Shown: positions 14,859 to 23,560, numbered from the stretch's first letter. The stretch: DNA of 36,135 nt from Deltaproteobacteria bacterium (GCA_004356455.1 SMWZ01000051.1:1-36135), one strand, 5' to 3'. Notes: generated from the sequence alone by a model not told the origin. A program made the numbers and translations.

Positions 14859-16048
14859 CTACGCTCGAGCGCCTGCTCGATGTCGGCGATGAGGTCGGTG
14901 GCATCCTCGATGCCGCAGGCGTAGCGCACCAGGTTGTCGTGGATACCGATCTCGGCGCGGCGCTCCGGCGTCTGATCCCAGTAGGACATCACGGTGGGCT
15001 GCTCCACCAGTGACTCCACGCCCCCCAGGCTGGGCGCGATGTACGGGATCCGCAGCGCGTCGATGAACTTCGACGCGCCCTCCAGCCCTCCCGGGAGCTC
15101 GAAGCTCACGACCCCGCCGAAGCCGGACATCTGACTGCGCGCGACCTCGTGGTCGGCGTGGCTCTCGAGCCCCGGGTAGTACACGCGCTCGACCGCGGGA
15201 TGCGACTCGAGGAAGCGCGCGATGGCGGTTGCGTTCGCATTGGCGCGCTCGACGCGCAAGCTGAGCGTTTTCATGCCCCGCAGCAGCAGGTAGGCCGCGT
15301 GCGGATCCAAGACCCCCCCGAGGATGGCGTGCAGGTCGCGAATGGGTCCGATCAGCGCCTCGCTCCCCACCAGGCCCCCGGCCATCACGTCGTTGTGGCC
15401 CGCCAGGTATTTTGTGCCCGAATGGAGGACCAGATCGGCCCCGAGCGCGAGGGCTCGCTGATTGATCGGGGTGGCGAACGTGGAGTCGATGACCACGATC
15501 GTCCCCCGGGCATGACACCGCTCCGCCACCCTGGGGATGTCCACCACGCACAGATAGGGGTTCGTGGGAGATTCCGAGAAGAAGAGAGTTACTGGCTGCT
15601 CGAGCGCACGGTCCAGCGCCTCCATGTCGGAGGGATCGATGACCGTGGTCTCCACCCCCATCTTCGGCAGAATGGTCGAGATGAACTGCCGGGTGCGCCG
15701 GTAGCAGTCGCGGGTGGTCACGATCCGGCCACCGGCTGGAACCAGGGCCAGCAGCAGCGTGGTGACCGAGTTCATGCCGGAAGCTGAAATTACACAGGCC
15801 TCCCCGCCCTCGAGCTCGCGCAGCTTCTCCTCGGCGGTGCGCGTGGTGGGATTTCCGTAGCGGCCGTACTCGAAGCTGGGGTGACGCCCCTCCTGGTAGT
15901 CGATCACCTCCTGGGTGTCGCGGAACCAGTAGGTGGAGGTCTGGACGATGGGCGTGGTCAGAGAGTCGGAGACGTTCGGACGCCCCTCGCGCTCGCCGCT
16001 GTGAACTGCGCTCGTAGACGCCTCGGGCTTGTCCCTACGTCGGCTCAT
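14855..16048 (-). CDS. Cystathionine gamma-synthase, plant-type
   Basis: The 397-residue PLP enzyme belongs to the Cys/Met metabolism family. The PLP-lysine motif is LVLHSGTKYLAGHNDVMAGG (Lys near residue 214). Other landmarks are FEYGRYGNPTTRTAEEKL, VISASGMNSVTTLLLALVPA, DCYRRTR and ESPTNP. Much of the sequence follows plant cystathionine gamma-synthase rather than E. coli MetB as I recall them: TILPKMGVETTVIDPSD, ALGADLVLHSGTK, IPYIAPSLGGVESLVEQPT and VMSYWDQTPERRAEIGIHDN. The reaction would be O-acyl- or O-phosphohomoserine plus cysteine to cystathionine; the acyl group is not told by sequence. It is downstream of the PHP gene with its own promoter. Confidence 0.88.
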   Translation of the reverse strand: MSRRRDKPEASTSAVHSGEREGRPNVSDSLTTPIVQTSTYWFRDTQEVIDYQEGRHPSFEYGRYGNPTTRTAEEKLRELEGGEACVISASGMNSVTTLLLALVPAGGRIVTTRDCYRRTRQFISTILPKMGVETTVIDPSDMEALDRALEQPVTLFFSESPTNPYLCVVDIPRVAERCHARGTIVVIDSTFATPINQRALALGADLVLHSGTKYLAGHNDVMAGGLVGSEALIGPIRDLHAILGGVLDPHAAYLLLRGMKTLSLRVERANANATAIARFLESHPAVERVYYPGLESHADHEVARSQMSGFGGVVSFELPGGLEGASKFIDALRIPYIAPSLGGVESLVEQPTVMSYWDQTPERRAEIGIHDNLVRYACGIEDATDLIADIEQALERS

Positions 16049-16060
16049 CCAGGGCGCGCG

Positions 16061-16089
16061 AGGTTACCTGTGGGCTTCGGGGGGGTCAA
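16061..16089 (-). promoter_or_regulatory. Promoter of the cystathionine gamma-synthase gene
   Basis: On the minus strand TTGACC (16084-16089, 5 of 6) overlaps the stop codon of the PHP gene and is followed after 17 bp by TAACCT (16061-16066, 3 of 6). The ATG is 12 nt further and there is no Shine-Dalgarno. Confidence 0.45.
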
Positions 16090-16970
16090 ATGGACTGCGG
16101 GGCGCGCCGCCGCTCGGCCAGGCGAGCCTGGATGGCGTCATAAAACCGACGCCCGAGCCGCAGGCGACCGCGCCCGCGGCCCAGCACGATCTCGCGTTGC
16201 TCGTCTCCATGAAAGTCACTGCCGCCGGTCTCCACCAGGTCATGAGCTCGGACCAGGCGGCGCAGGCGCTTCTCCTGACTTGGCTTGTGGCTCGGATGGT
16301 AGACCTCGAGCGCGTCGAGCCCGAGCCGGACCAGGCGTCCCACGAAGGTCTCGAGTCCACCCGCAGCGTCGACGCCCTGGGAACGCGGAGGGTGCGCCAG
16401 CGAGGCGATGCCACCGGCTGCGTGAATCAGCGAGATGGCGCCCTCTGCGTCCAGCCCGTCGCGTGCCACGTAGCCCGCGCGGCCGCGTCGAAGAAAGCGC
16501 GCAAAGGCCTCATTGACGCTGCCGCAGATGCCCGCTTCCACGAGCGCACGTGCCACGTGTGGGCGTCCCATCGCCCCACCCCTGGCGATCTCTCGAACCC
16601 GCTCGAAGCTGAGGCGGATGCCGTGCCGATTCAGCTGCTCGACGATGCGCGCGCCTCGCTCCAGCCGCGTCCGCCGAAACTCCACGACACGTTCGAGCAG
16701 CAGGGGTGCATCCGGGTCGATCCCGAGCCCCAGGATGTGCATCTGCCGCTCCCCCTTCTGCTCGCTCACCGAGAGCTCGATGCCCGGGAACAGCTCCAGG
16801 CCGAGCGCTTCCGCACGAGCGCGAGCTTCCGTGATGCCGGCCACGTCGTCGTGGTCCGTGAGCGCCAGCAAATCCACCCCGCTGTGGTGGGCCCGCTGTA
16901 CCAGCTCGCCCGGTGTCAGCGTTCCGTCGGAGACCGTCGAATGAGTATGTAGGTCGCAAAGCCAGGACAT
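16086..16970 (-). CDS. PHP-domain phosphoesterase (RNase AM / 3',5'-nucleotide phosphatase type)
   Basis: The 294-residue protein has the PHP metal motifs CDLHTHSTVSDGTLTPGEL at the N-terminus, ALTDHDDVAGITEA, FPGIELSV, a conserved His in QMHILGLGID, GRPHVARALVEAG, GGIASLAHPPRS, and GGSDFHGDEQ. This order is that of the YciV/TrpH group, which removes the 3' phosphate from 3',5'-bisphosphonucleotides or degrades short RNA from the 5' end. Its ATG directly abuts the stop of the nucleoside hydrolase frame (TGA|ATG), so the two are co-transcribed and probably coupled. Confidence 0.9.
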   Translation of the reverse strand: MSWLCDLHTHSTVSDGTLTPGELVQRAHHSGVDLLALTDHDDVAGITEARARAEALGLELFPGIELSVSEQKGERQMHILGLGIDPDAPLLLERVVEFRRTRLERGARIVEQLNRHGIRLSFERVREIARGGAMGRPHVARALVEAGICGSVNEAFARFLRRGRAGYVARDGLDAEGAISLIHAAGGIASLAHPPRSQGVDAAGGLETFVGRLVRLGLDALEVYHPSHKPSQEKRLRRLVRAHDLVETGGSDFHGDEQREIVLGRGRGRLRLGRRFYDAIQARLAERRRAPQSI

Positions 16971-17930
16971 TCAGTCAGTATCGACCTTACCAGACCAGGC
17001 GGCCAACCGGTCCAGGAAGAGCCTGCTCACATCGGGGCCACGGACCTCGACCGCGTAGTCGACCGCGGGGCTGCCAGCGGCCGCGTGCTCCAGCAGGCGC
17101 CCTCGCTCGCGTCCCTCTTCCACGCAGGTCTCGAGCGCCTTGCGCTCGTATCGAAAGCAGTTCGGGAAGATGGCGGCCACTACGGCGCAGGGATCGTGTG
17201 AGAGCGCACAGGGCTCACCTTGGAGTGGGTGCTCGAGCTCCATCAGGGCGCGCAGAGCCTGGTCGAGTACACGACCGGTTGGGCTCTCTCCGAACGGCGA
17301 GTCGGAGAGATCTTGGGCGCGCAGGCGTACGTGCCTCGTCACATCCAGCCCGATGACGCGGGTTCGGAGCCCGGATCGCAGCACGCGTGCGGCCGCCTCC
17401 GGATCCGCGTAGGCATTGAACTCCGCCAGCGGCGTCACGTTTCCCTCGGATAGCGTCCCGCCCATCCAAACGATCTCGACCTCCTCGAAGAGCTTCGGCT
17501 CTTCGGAGATGAGCTGCGCCAGGTTGGTGAGAGGGCCCAGCGCGATGATGCATTCCACGCGCCGTTCCCGCAGGTTGTGTGCGAGCAGGCTGCGCGCGCT
17601 CGGGAGGGGGACAGCATCGCGCACGGGCAGGGCGATTCCCTTGCGGCCGTTGGCCCCGTGGGCTGATTTCGCGTGGACGGAGATCAGAGAGAGGGGACCC
17701 GCGGCGCCGCGTGCGACCGGAATCTCCATCCCGGCCAGGGCCAGCAAGCGACAGGCATTTGCCGTGACCGCCTCAATGGATGCGTTTCACGCCACCGTGG
17801 TGATCGCCTCGAGCTTGACCTCGGGCGAGGCCAGCTTCAGGGCCAGTGCCAGCAAGTCGTCGAGGCCGGGATCCGTATCGATGTGTATTCGCCGGACGAG
17901 TGCCGAGTCACTCCCCGGGTTTGGTGTCAT
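16971..17930 (-). pseudogene. Nucleoside hydrolase interrupted by an in-frame TGA at codon 48
   Basis: From ATG 17930 one frame runs to TGA 16971-16973 and reads as a full inosine-uridine-preferring nucleoside hydrolase (319 codons) apart from TGA at 17787-17789. Before it come RRIHIDTDPGLDDLLALALK and EAITTVA, holding the DxDxxxDD calcium site. After it come NASIEAVTANACRLLALAGM, ECIIALGPLTNLA and IVWMGGTLSEGNVTPLAEFN, with the C-terminal NH motif LSHDPCAVVA. The stop falls on the Gly of the conserved TTVAGN, so GGA to TGA is one substitution. An internal ATG at 17747 would lose the metal site. The start overlaps the lipoprotein gene by 23 bp. The family splits nucleosides into base and ribose. 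Most likely a nonsense allele or sequence error. Confidence 0.8.
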
Positions 17931-18765
17931 ACCCGGCCTCTTCCAGACGGCCTTCGAGCACCAGCCTTCGCCTGCGTCGATACTCCGACTCCGAGATCAG
18001 CCCGGACCGGCGCGCCGCATCGATCTGATCCAGTGCTTGGAGTTGGGCATCGCGGAGAGCGGTGGACAGGGGTTTCAGAGCCTCCGGCTCGACGGGGAGC
18101 TCCTCCTCCATGAGAATCGTGCGCCGCTGCAGCTGCCCGTCCCGCAGGCGCAGGCTGGGGGGCCGGGCAAAGTACGAATTGCGCCACTCGACCCTGAGCA
18201 CGCGGGGGCCTGCCCGCCTCTGCGCCTTGCTCGGGACCAGCCTGAAATCGGGCTTCCAGCTCGGCACCTCCTCGGGAATCTTGTACTCCGAGCCGCGCGG
18301 GCTCCCGCGCTCGATCAAGGCGTTGATGCTGTAGAACTGCAGCACCAGCTCGTCGTCTCGCATGTAGGCGCGAAATGCCGTAACCCGCTTTTGCTGGAAG
18401 ACGCCCAGGCGTCGCTCGACCGTGAACACCGCGACCGCGATCTCGTCGTCGGGGCCGGCCTTGGCCAGGGCCTGCGCTACCCCCTCTCCCAGCGGGTACA
18501 CGTGCTCCGAGCGGATGATGGGATGCTGGGCACCCTTCGCATCCTCGTAGTGGATCAGGGCGAGGATGTGGGCCACCCGCACGGCGGCCAGGGTCGCGGG
18601 ATGCTCGTAGCCCCGGGCGATGGGCGACCCGCCTTTGACGCTGCGGCGCAGCTCGACGTGCACGCCATCGCGGTCGTAGACCGTCTCACGCACCAGCTTC
18701 GGCCCGCAGCCCGATCCAATGGCGAGCGCGAGGCCCGCCGAGAGCAGGGCCCGCCGAGGGTTCAT
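17908..18765 (-). CDS. Lipoprotein of unknown function with a SHOCT-like C-terminus
   Basis: The 285-residue product has a signal peptide ending in a lipobox (RALLSAGLALAIGSGC, Cys near residue 20), so it should be a membrane-anchored lipoprotein. The middle is a mixed domain I do not recognise, with VYPLGEGVAQALAKAGPDDE and VAVFTVERR. Near the end LDQIDAARRSGLISESEYRR resembles the SHOCT short helical motif. It overlaps the nucleoside hydrolase start by 23 bp and lies 33 bp after gpsA. No function is assigned. Confidence 0.75.
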   Translation of the reverse strand: MNPRRALLSAGLALAIGSGCGPKLVRETVYDRDGVHVELRRSVKGGSPIARGYEHPATLAAVRVAHILALIHYEDAKGAQHPIIRSEHVYPLGEGVAQALAKAGPDDEIAVAVFTVERRLGVFQQKRVTAFRAYMRDDELVLQFYSINALIERGSPRGSEYKIPEEVPSWKPDFRLVPSKAQRRAGPRVLRVEWRNSYFARPPSLRLRDGQLQRRTILMEEELPVEPEALKPLSTALRDAQLQALDQIDAARRSGLISESEYRRRRRLVLEGRLEEAGYDTKPGE

Positions 18766-18798
18766 GACGCGAGAGGGTAGTGGATGGCGGTTGAGCGT

Positions 18799-19818
18799 CT
18801 ACTCGTACTCGCTCCGAAGCTGGCGCCGTGCGAGGTCCTGGACCGCCAGCTTCGGGTCCTTGCCCTCGTAGAGCACGGCGTAGGTCTCCTCGGTGATGGG
18901 CATCTCGACGCCAAGCTTGCGTGCGACCTCATACGTGGACTGCGTCGTCCGCACGCCCTCTGCCACCTGGGTCAGGCTGCCCAGCACCTCATCGACCTTC
19001 CTGCCGCGCCCGATCTCGAGGCCCACCTGCCGGTTGCGCGACAGGTCGCCGGTGCAGGTGAGCATGAGGTCGCCGATCCCCGAGAGCCCCAGGAACGTCA
19101 GCGGGTTGGCGCCCAGCCGCACTCCCAGGCGCGTAATCTCGGCCAGCCCCCGGGTCATCATGGTGGCCCGAGTGTTCAGTCCCAACTCCATTCCATCGCA
19201 TACGCCAACGGCGATCGCGATCACGTTCTTGAGCGCCCCGCCAAGCTCCACGCCCAGCACATCGCTGTTGGTGTAGCAGCGGAAGCTGGGCGTCGAGAGG
19301 ATCGATTGGGCGGCGATTGCAAAGCTCTCGTTGGCCGAGGCCAGCGAGATGCCGGTGGGACGATGCTCGGCCACCTCCTGCGCAAAGCTCGGTCCCGAGA
19401 GCGCGACGAGATGAGTGTGCTTCTCGGGGGGGAGCACTTCTTGCAGCACCTGGCTCATGAGCTTGCCGGTGCCTATCTCGATCCCCTTGGTGGCAGAGAC
19501 GATCAGGGCGTCGGGTGGTAGATAAGGGGCGGCGCGCTCCCAGGTCTCACGCACGCTGTGGCTGGGAACCACCGACAGGATGAGGTCCTTCTCGCTTAGG
19601 GCTTCCTCGAAGGAGGAAGTGGCGTGGATGCACTCCGGGATGCGAAACTCCGTGAGGTAGCGCGGGTTTCGACGGTGACGGTTGATGGCGTCGGCGAGCT
19701 TCGGATCCCGGGCCCAGAGATCCACCGCGTACTCCCTTTCAGCGAGCAGCAGCGCCAGGCAGGTCCCGAAGCTTCCTGCTCCCAGTACGCCGCAGCGGAC
19801 GGGATTCGCGGTGACCAT
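18799..19818 (-). CDS. gpsA: Glycerol-3-phosphate dehydrogenase [NAD(P)+]
   Basis: The 339-residue enzyme reduces dihydroxyacetone phosphate to sn-glycerol 3-phosphate for phospholipid synthesis. CGVLGAGSFGTCLALLLAER is the dinucleotide-binding motif, VSATKGIEIGTGKLMSQVL follows, and LGGALKNVIAIAVGVCDGME holds the catalytic Lys. NTRATMMTRGLAEITRLG and FLGLSGIGDLMLTCTGDLSR complete the substrate domain. Length is typical. It is divergent from the nuo operon; a TATGCT hexamer lies 6 nt before its ATG. It is the likely first gene of a minus-strand run with the lipoprotein, nucleoside hydrolase and PHP genes. Confidence 0.96.
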   Translation of the reverse strand: MVTANPVRCGVLGAGSFGTCLALLLAEREYAVDLWARDPKLADAINRHRRNPRYLTEFRIPECIHATSSFEEALSEKDLILSVVPSHSVRETWERAAPYLPPDALIVSATKGIEIGTGKLMSQVLQEVLPPEKHTHLVALSGPSFAQEVAEHRPTGISLASANESFAIAAQSILSTPSFRCYTNSDVLGVELGGALKNVIAIAVGVCDGMELGLNTRATMMTRGLAEITRLGVRLGANPLTFLGLSGIGDLMLTCTGDLSRNRQVGLEIGRGRKVDEVLGSLTQVAEGVRTTQSTYEVARKLGVEMPITEETYAVLYEGKDPKLAVQDLARRQLRSEYE

Positions 19819-19824
19819 TGGGAG

Positions 19825-19853
19825 AGCATAGAACGGGCCTCTGCTGGTTGACA
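19825..19853 (-). promoter_or_regulatory. Possible promoter of gpsA
   Basis: TATGCT (19825-19830 on the minus strand, 4 of 6) stands 6 nt before the gpsA ATG. Seventeen bases further up is TGTCAA (19848-19853), a poor -35 that is the reverse complement of the TTGACA used by the opposite nuo promoter. The two divergent promoters would therefore share the same -35 position. Confidence 0.35.
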
Positions 19854-19876
19854 GCCCCTCACCGGACTCCTAGCTT
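19848..19876 (+). promoter_or_regulatory. Promoter of the nuo operon
   Basis: TTGACA (19848-19853) with a 17-bp spacer and TAGCTT (19871-19876, 3 of 6) precede nuoA by 47 bp, giving a leader of about 40 nt. GGAAAGCCGG before the ATG is a weak ribosome binding site. Confidence 0.5.
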
Positions 19877-19923
19877 TCCGCCGCCTTTCTCCTGGAAATT
19901 CAAGCTCTTGCGCGGAAAGCCGG

Positions 19924-20277
19924 ATGTCGGAGTATGCGGGTCTGGGCCTTTTTATTGCGCTTGGTACCGCGCTGGTGCTGATGTTTGTCCTGCTTACGAC
20001 TTTGCTGGGGCCGCGGCTTCGGTTCGCAGAGAAACAGGAGCCCTTCGAGTGTGGTGAGCACCAGGTCGTCTCGCCCTACCAGCGCTTCAACGTCAAGTTC
20101 TACATGGTTGCCCTGTCCTTCATCATCTTCGACGTCGAGATGGTCTTCCTGTATCCGTGGGCGGTGGTCTTCAGGGACCTCGGCTGGTTCGGCTTCTTTG
20201 CAATGCTCATCTTCCTGTTTGTTCTGACGGTCGGACTCGCCTACGAGTGGCTGAAGGGCGGGTTGGATTGGAACTAG
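19924..20277 (+). CDS. nuoA: NADH-quinone oxidoreductase subunit A
   Basis: The 117-residue protein has three transmembrane helices (about residues 5-28, 60-82 and 88-110). KQEPFECGEHQVVSPYQRFN carries the conserved E-x-Cys loop of NuoA/ND3, and YMVALSFIIFDVEMVFLYPW is the second helix with the key acidic residues. NuoA sits in the membrane arm next to the quinone site and contacts NuoB, NuoD and NuoH. In the usual order nuoB would follow; here nuoE does, overlapping the end of nuoA. Confidence 0.96.
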   Translation: MSEYAGLGLFIALGTALVLMFVLLTTLLGPRLRFAEKQEPFECGEHQVVSPYQRFNVKFYMVALSFIIFDVEMVFLYPWAVVFRDLGWFGFFAMLIFLFVLTVGLAYEWLKGGLDWN

Positions 20278-20744
20278 GCTCTTTGTCACCGGAGACCCAA
20301 CGGAAGATCGAGGCGCTATTTCCCCGCTATCCGGAAAAGCGAGGGGCCCTTCTTCCCGCCATCTATCTGGTGCAGGCCGAGAAGGGCTACGTCGGCCCGC
20401 AGGATGCGCGCGCGCTTGCCGAGCTCTTTGGGCTCGAGCCGGTCGACGTATGGGAGGTTCTTACCTTCTACAACATGTTCTACACCTCGGCCCAGGGCCG
20501 CCATCATGTGTATGTTTGTACGAACCTGCCCTGCAGCCTGCGTGGCGCGCGCACCCTCTTGAAGGAATTGGAGTCACACCTCGGGATCCGCTGCGGACAG
20601 ACCACGCCCGACGGCCGGGTGACCCTGGCGCATGAGGAATGCCTGGGATCGTGTGGCACCGCGCCGGTGATGCGCGTGGACGGCGAATACGTCGAGAATC
20701 TCGACCTGTCCGAGGCCAAGCGAGTCGTCGACAGCCTGGAGTAG
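20268..20744 (+). CDS. nuoE: NADH-quinone oxidoreductase subunit E
   Basis: The roughly 158-residue thioredoxin-fold subunit holds [2Fe-2S] cluster N1a. The ligands are CTNLPC (C-x4-C) and CLGSC (C-x3-C), in VYVCTNLPCSLRGA and HEECLGSCGTAPVM. Upstream is YVGPQDARALAELFGLEPVD, usual for NuoE. No ATG fits: the frame offers TTG 20268 (10-bp overlap with nuoA, GGGCGGG upstream) or TTG 20283, and the conserved part begins at SPETQRKIEALFPRYPEKR. NuoE pairs with NuoF and NuoG in the NADH-oxidising module. Confidence 0.93.
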   Translation: MELGSLSPETQRKIEALFPRYPEKRGALLPAIYLVQAEKGYVGPQDARALAELFGLEPVDVWEVLTFYNMFYTSAQGRHHVYVCTNLPCSLRGARTLLKELESHLGIRCGQTTPDGRVTLAHEECLGSCGTAPVMRVDGEYVENLDLSEAKRVVDSLE

Positions 20745-20747
20745 CCC

Positions 20748-22040
20748 GTGATCACGCAACCATACATCACGAACTATCTCTCCGAGCATTATGCGGACGA
20801 TGCCTATCGCGAGCTCTCGGGCTACGAAGCACGTGGCGGTTTCGAGGGCTTGCGCAAGGCGGTCCAGATGGAGCCCGCGGATCTCGTTGAGCTCGTCAAG
20901 TCATCAGGGCTGCGCGGACGCGGCGGCGCCGGCTTCTCGACGGGTCTGAAATGGAGCTTCATGCCAAGCGGCAACGATCGCCCCAAGCTCTTCGTCTGCA
21001 ATGCGGACGAGTCCGAGCCCGGGTCTTTCAAAGACCGACTGATCATGGAACGGGGACCCCATCAGATGCTGGAGGGGATCCTGATCGGAGCCTGGGCGGT
21101 GGGTGCATCCAAGACCTACATCTACATCCGGGGTGAGTACAAGGTCCCCACGCGCCGCGTCGAGCAGGCGGTCAAGGAGCTTTACGAGCGGGGCTATCTG
21201 GGGCAGAAGATTCTCGGCAAGAAAGGCTTCGACCACGACATCGTGGTTCACAGCGGAGCCGGTGCGTATATCTGCGGTGAGGAGACGGGGCTGCTCGAAT
21301 CGCTCGAGGGGAAGAAGGGACAGCCTCGCAAGAAGCCGCCGTTTCCGGCCCAGTACGGAGCCTTCGGGCTTCCCACGACCGTCAACAACGTCGAGACGTT
21401 CGCCCACGTTCCCTTCATTGTGGCGCGTGGCCTCGATTGGTTCCTCGCAATCGGTACCGAAAAGAGCCCGGGCACGACGCTCTTCGGTGTGTCGGGACAA
21501 GTGGAGCGTCCGGGGCTCTTCGAGCTTCCGCTGGGTACGCCGCTGGGAGAGATCATCGATCACGCCGGCGGCGTGCGCGGCGGGCGGGCGCTCAAGGGCG
21601 TCATACCCGGTGGCATGTCCATGCCGATCCTGCTCCCTGAGGACCTGGATGTGCGCATGGCCGAGGAGTTCCTCTCCGAGCGCGGCACTCATCTCGGAAC
21701 CGGCGGGATCATGGTGATGGATGAGACGACCTGCATGGTGCGGGTTGCGGCCGTCACCAGCTATTTCTTCCGCGATGAGTCGTGTGGGCAGTGCACGCAG
21801 TGTCGCGAGGGAACGGGCTGGATCCACAAGATCTGTGAGCGTGTAGAGGCGGGACGCGGAAGCCCCGCGGACCTGGAGCTGCTCGACGATCTGCCCGGAC
21901 TCATGGAGGGGCAGACGATCTGTGCCTTCGCCGACGCCGCGGCCTGGCCTATTCAGGGGCTGCTGCGACATTTTCGCGCTGATTTCGAGGCGCATATCGC
22001 TGCCCAGAGGTGCCCCTTCCCCGAAAGCTTCGAGCTCTAG
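20748..22040 (+). CDS. nuoF: NADH-quinone oxidoreductase subunit F
   Basis: The 430-residue subunit oxidises NADH. GLRGRGGAGFSTGLKWSF is the NADH-binding glycine loop, CNADESEPGSFKDR and GAGAYICGEETGLLESLEGK make up the FMN site, and ESCGQCTQCREGTGW binds the N3 [4Fe-4S] cluster, with a fourth Cys in EGQTICAFADAAA. It starts with GTG 3 bp after nuoE. Full length. Confidence 0.97.
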   Translation: MITQPYITNYLSEHYADDAYRELSGYEARGGFEGLRKAVQMEPADLVELVKSSGLRGRGGAGFSTGLKWSFMPSGNDRPKLFVCNADESEPGSFKDRLIMERGPHQMLEGILIGAWAVGASKTYIYIRGEYKVPTRRVEQAVKELYERGYLGQKILGKKGFDHDIVVHSGAGAYICGEETGLLESLEGKKGQPRKKPPFPAQYGAFGLPTTVNNVETFAHVPFIVARGLDWFLAIGTEKSPGTTLFGVSGQVERPGLFELPLGTPLGEIIDHAGGVRGGRALKGVIPGGMSMPILLPEDLDVRMAEEFLSERGTHLGTGGIMVMDETTCMVRVAAVTSYFFRDESCGQCTQCREGTGWIHKICERVEAGRGSPADLELLDDLPGLMEGQTICAFADAAAWPIQGLLRHFRADFEAHIAAQRCPFPESFEL

Positions 22041-22042
22041 CG

Positions 22043-23560
22043 ATGCCGACGCTCACCATCGACGGCACAGAGTACGAGGTGGCCGAGGGACGCATGATCC
22101 TGCAGGCGATCGATGATCTGGGCCTGCTCATGTCTGGAGTCGATATCCCCCATTACTGCTGGCATCCCAAGCTTTCGATCGATGGCTCCTGCCGCATGTG
22201 CCAGGTCGAGGTGGAGGGGATGCCCAAGCTCCAGATCGCCTGCAACACCCTGGTTACGGATGGCATGGTCGTTCGCACCGATGTGGAGCGTGTGAAGAAG
22301 GCCCAGCGCGGCGTTATGGAGCTCCTGCTCATCAATCACCCGTTGGATTGTCCCATCTGTGACCAGGCGGGCGAGTGCACGCTCCAGGATTACGCCTTCG
22401 ACTATGGGATGCCGGGCGCGCGCACTGAGGAGCCGCGTCGACCCGCCAAGAAGGCTATGGACCTCGGGCCCACGATCGTGTTCGACCAGGAGCGCTGCAT
22501 CCTCTGTCGACGTTGTGTGCGATTCTGTCGAGAGATCCCCAAGACCGGGGAACTGGGTGTCTTTGCTCGCGGTGATCACTCTTTGCTCGAGCTCTTTCCG
22601 GGAACCGAGCTCGACAATCCGTATTCGATGAATGTGGCCGATATCTGCCCGGTTGGCGCGCTGACCACGAAGGACTTTCGTTTCAAGATCCGCGTCTGGT
22701 TCCTGGATGACGTCGAGAGCATCTGCAACCAGTGCTCTAACGGCTGTAATATATATGCGTCACGATCCAATAACCGCATCTATCGTTACCTGCCGCGTCG
22801 CAACGATTCCGTGAACGATACCTGGATCTGTGACCACGGCCGCCTTTCTTATCAGCTGATCATGGAGAATCGGCTCACGGAGCCTCGCGTATCGCGCCGG
22901 GGCACCAGCTACGCTGACGCGGTCCGCGCTGCCGGGGATGCCGTGCGTGCGGCGCGGGAGTCGGGCGGCAGCATCGTCGGCGTCGCATCGCCCTTCGTGG
23001 GCAACGAGGATCTCTTCGTGCTGAAGCAGCTGCTGGAGGCCGTCGGCGCCCCAGCTGCGACCTTTGCTGTGCCGCGCGGTGAGAGCGACGAGCTTCTGGT
23101 CAAGACCGAGAAAGCGCCCAACGCAAGCGGCGCGCGAGCCCTCGGCTTCGAGGAGTCCGACGCCTCCCCGGGAGCCGTGGCGGTGGCACTGGTCCTCGGA
23201 CACACGCTTGCGGAGGAGTGCCTCAAGGGCGTCGAGACGTTGATTCTCCTGGATACGGAGAACTGCTCGCTCGCAGAGAGGGCCGACATCGTGCTACCCG
23301 CGCGCTCCTTCGCAGAGAAGGAGGGCAGCTTCACCAACCACGCGAAGCGAGTTCAGCGTTTTCGTCCGATCCTGGAGCCTACCTTCGAGGCGTTATCCGA
23401 GGGTGAGATCCTGCAGCGCATTGGCGCCGCCGCCGGCCTGACGGGCTGGACGGCAAGCTATGACGTGCACGAGGTGTCGAAACGCCTTTCTGAAACCGTG
23501 GCGGGCTTCGACGGCATCAACCTCGACTCCCTCGATGACCAGGGGTGCGAGCTCGCCTAG
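22043..23560 (+). CDS. nuoG: NADH-quinone oxidoreductase subunit G, short form
   Basis: The 505-residue subunit has a complete N-terminal ferredoxin region: HYCWHP...SCRMCQVEVEG (2Fe-2S), NHPLDCPICDQAGECTLQD (His/Cys cluster) and CILCRRCVRFCREI with DICPVGA. It also keeps the optional N7 cluster motif, C-x2-C-x3-C-x27-C, at CNQCSNGC...WICDHGR. The molybdopterin-like domain is much reduced: E. coli NuoG is about 900 residues. What remains is about 240 residues, including VETLILLDTENCSLAERADI and LPARSFAEKEGSFTNHAKRV. It starts at ATG 22043, just after the nuoF stop. Confidence 0.94.
   Translation: MPTLTIDGTEYEVAEGRMILQAIDDLGLLMSGVDIPHYCWHPKLSIDGSCRMCQVEVEGMPKLQIACNTLVTDGMVVRTDVERVKKAQRGVMELLLINHPLDCPICDQAGECTLQDYAFDYGMPGARTEEPRRPAKKAMDLGPTIVFDQERCILCRRCVRFCREIPKTGELGVFARGDHSLLELFPGTELDNPYSMNVADICPVGALTTKDFRFKIRVWFLDDVESICNQCSNGCNIYASRSNNRIYRYLPRRNDSVNDTWICDHGRLSYQLIMENRLTEPRVSRRGTSYADAVRAAGDAVRAARESGGSIVGVASPFVGNEDLFVLKQLLEAVGAPAATFAVPRGESDELLVKTEKAPNASGARALGFEESDASPGAVAVALVLGHTLAEECLKGVETLILLDTENCSLAERADIVLPARSFAEKEGSFTNHAKRVQRFRPILEPTFEALSEGEILQRIGAAAGLTGWTASYDVHEVSKRLSETVAGFDGINLDSLDDQGCELA

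Noticed and set aside
17787..17789. Selenocysteine codon in the nucleoside hydrolase
   Set aside because: The family has Gly, not Cys, at this position, and no convincing SECIS hairpin follows. Kept as a finding to check but not called.
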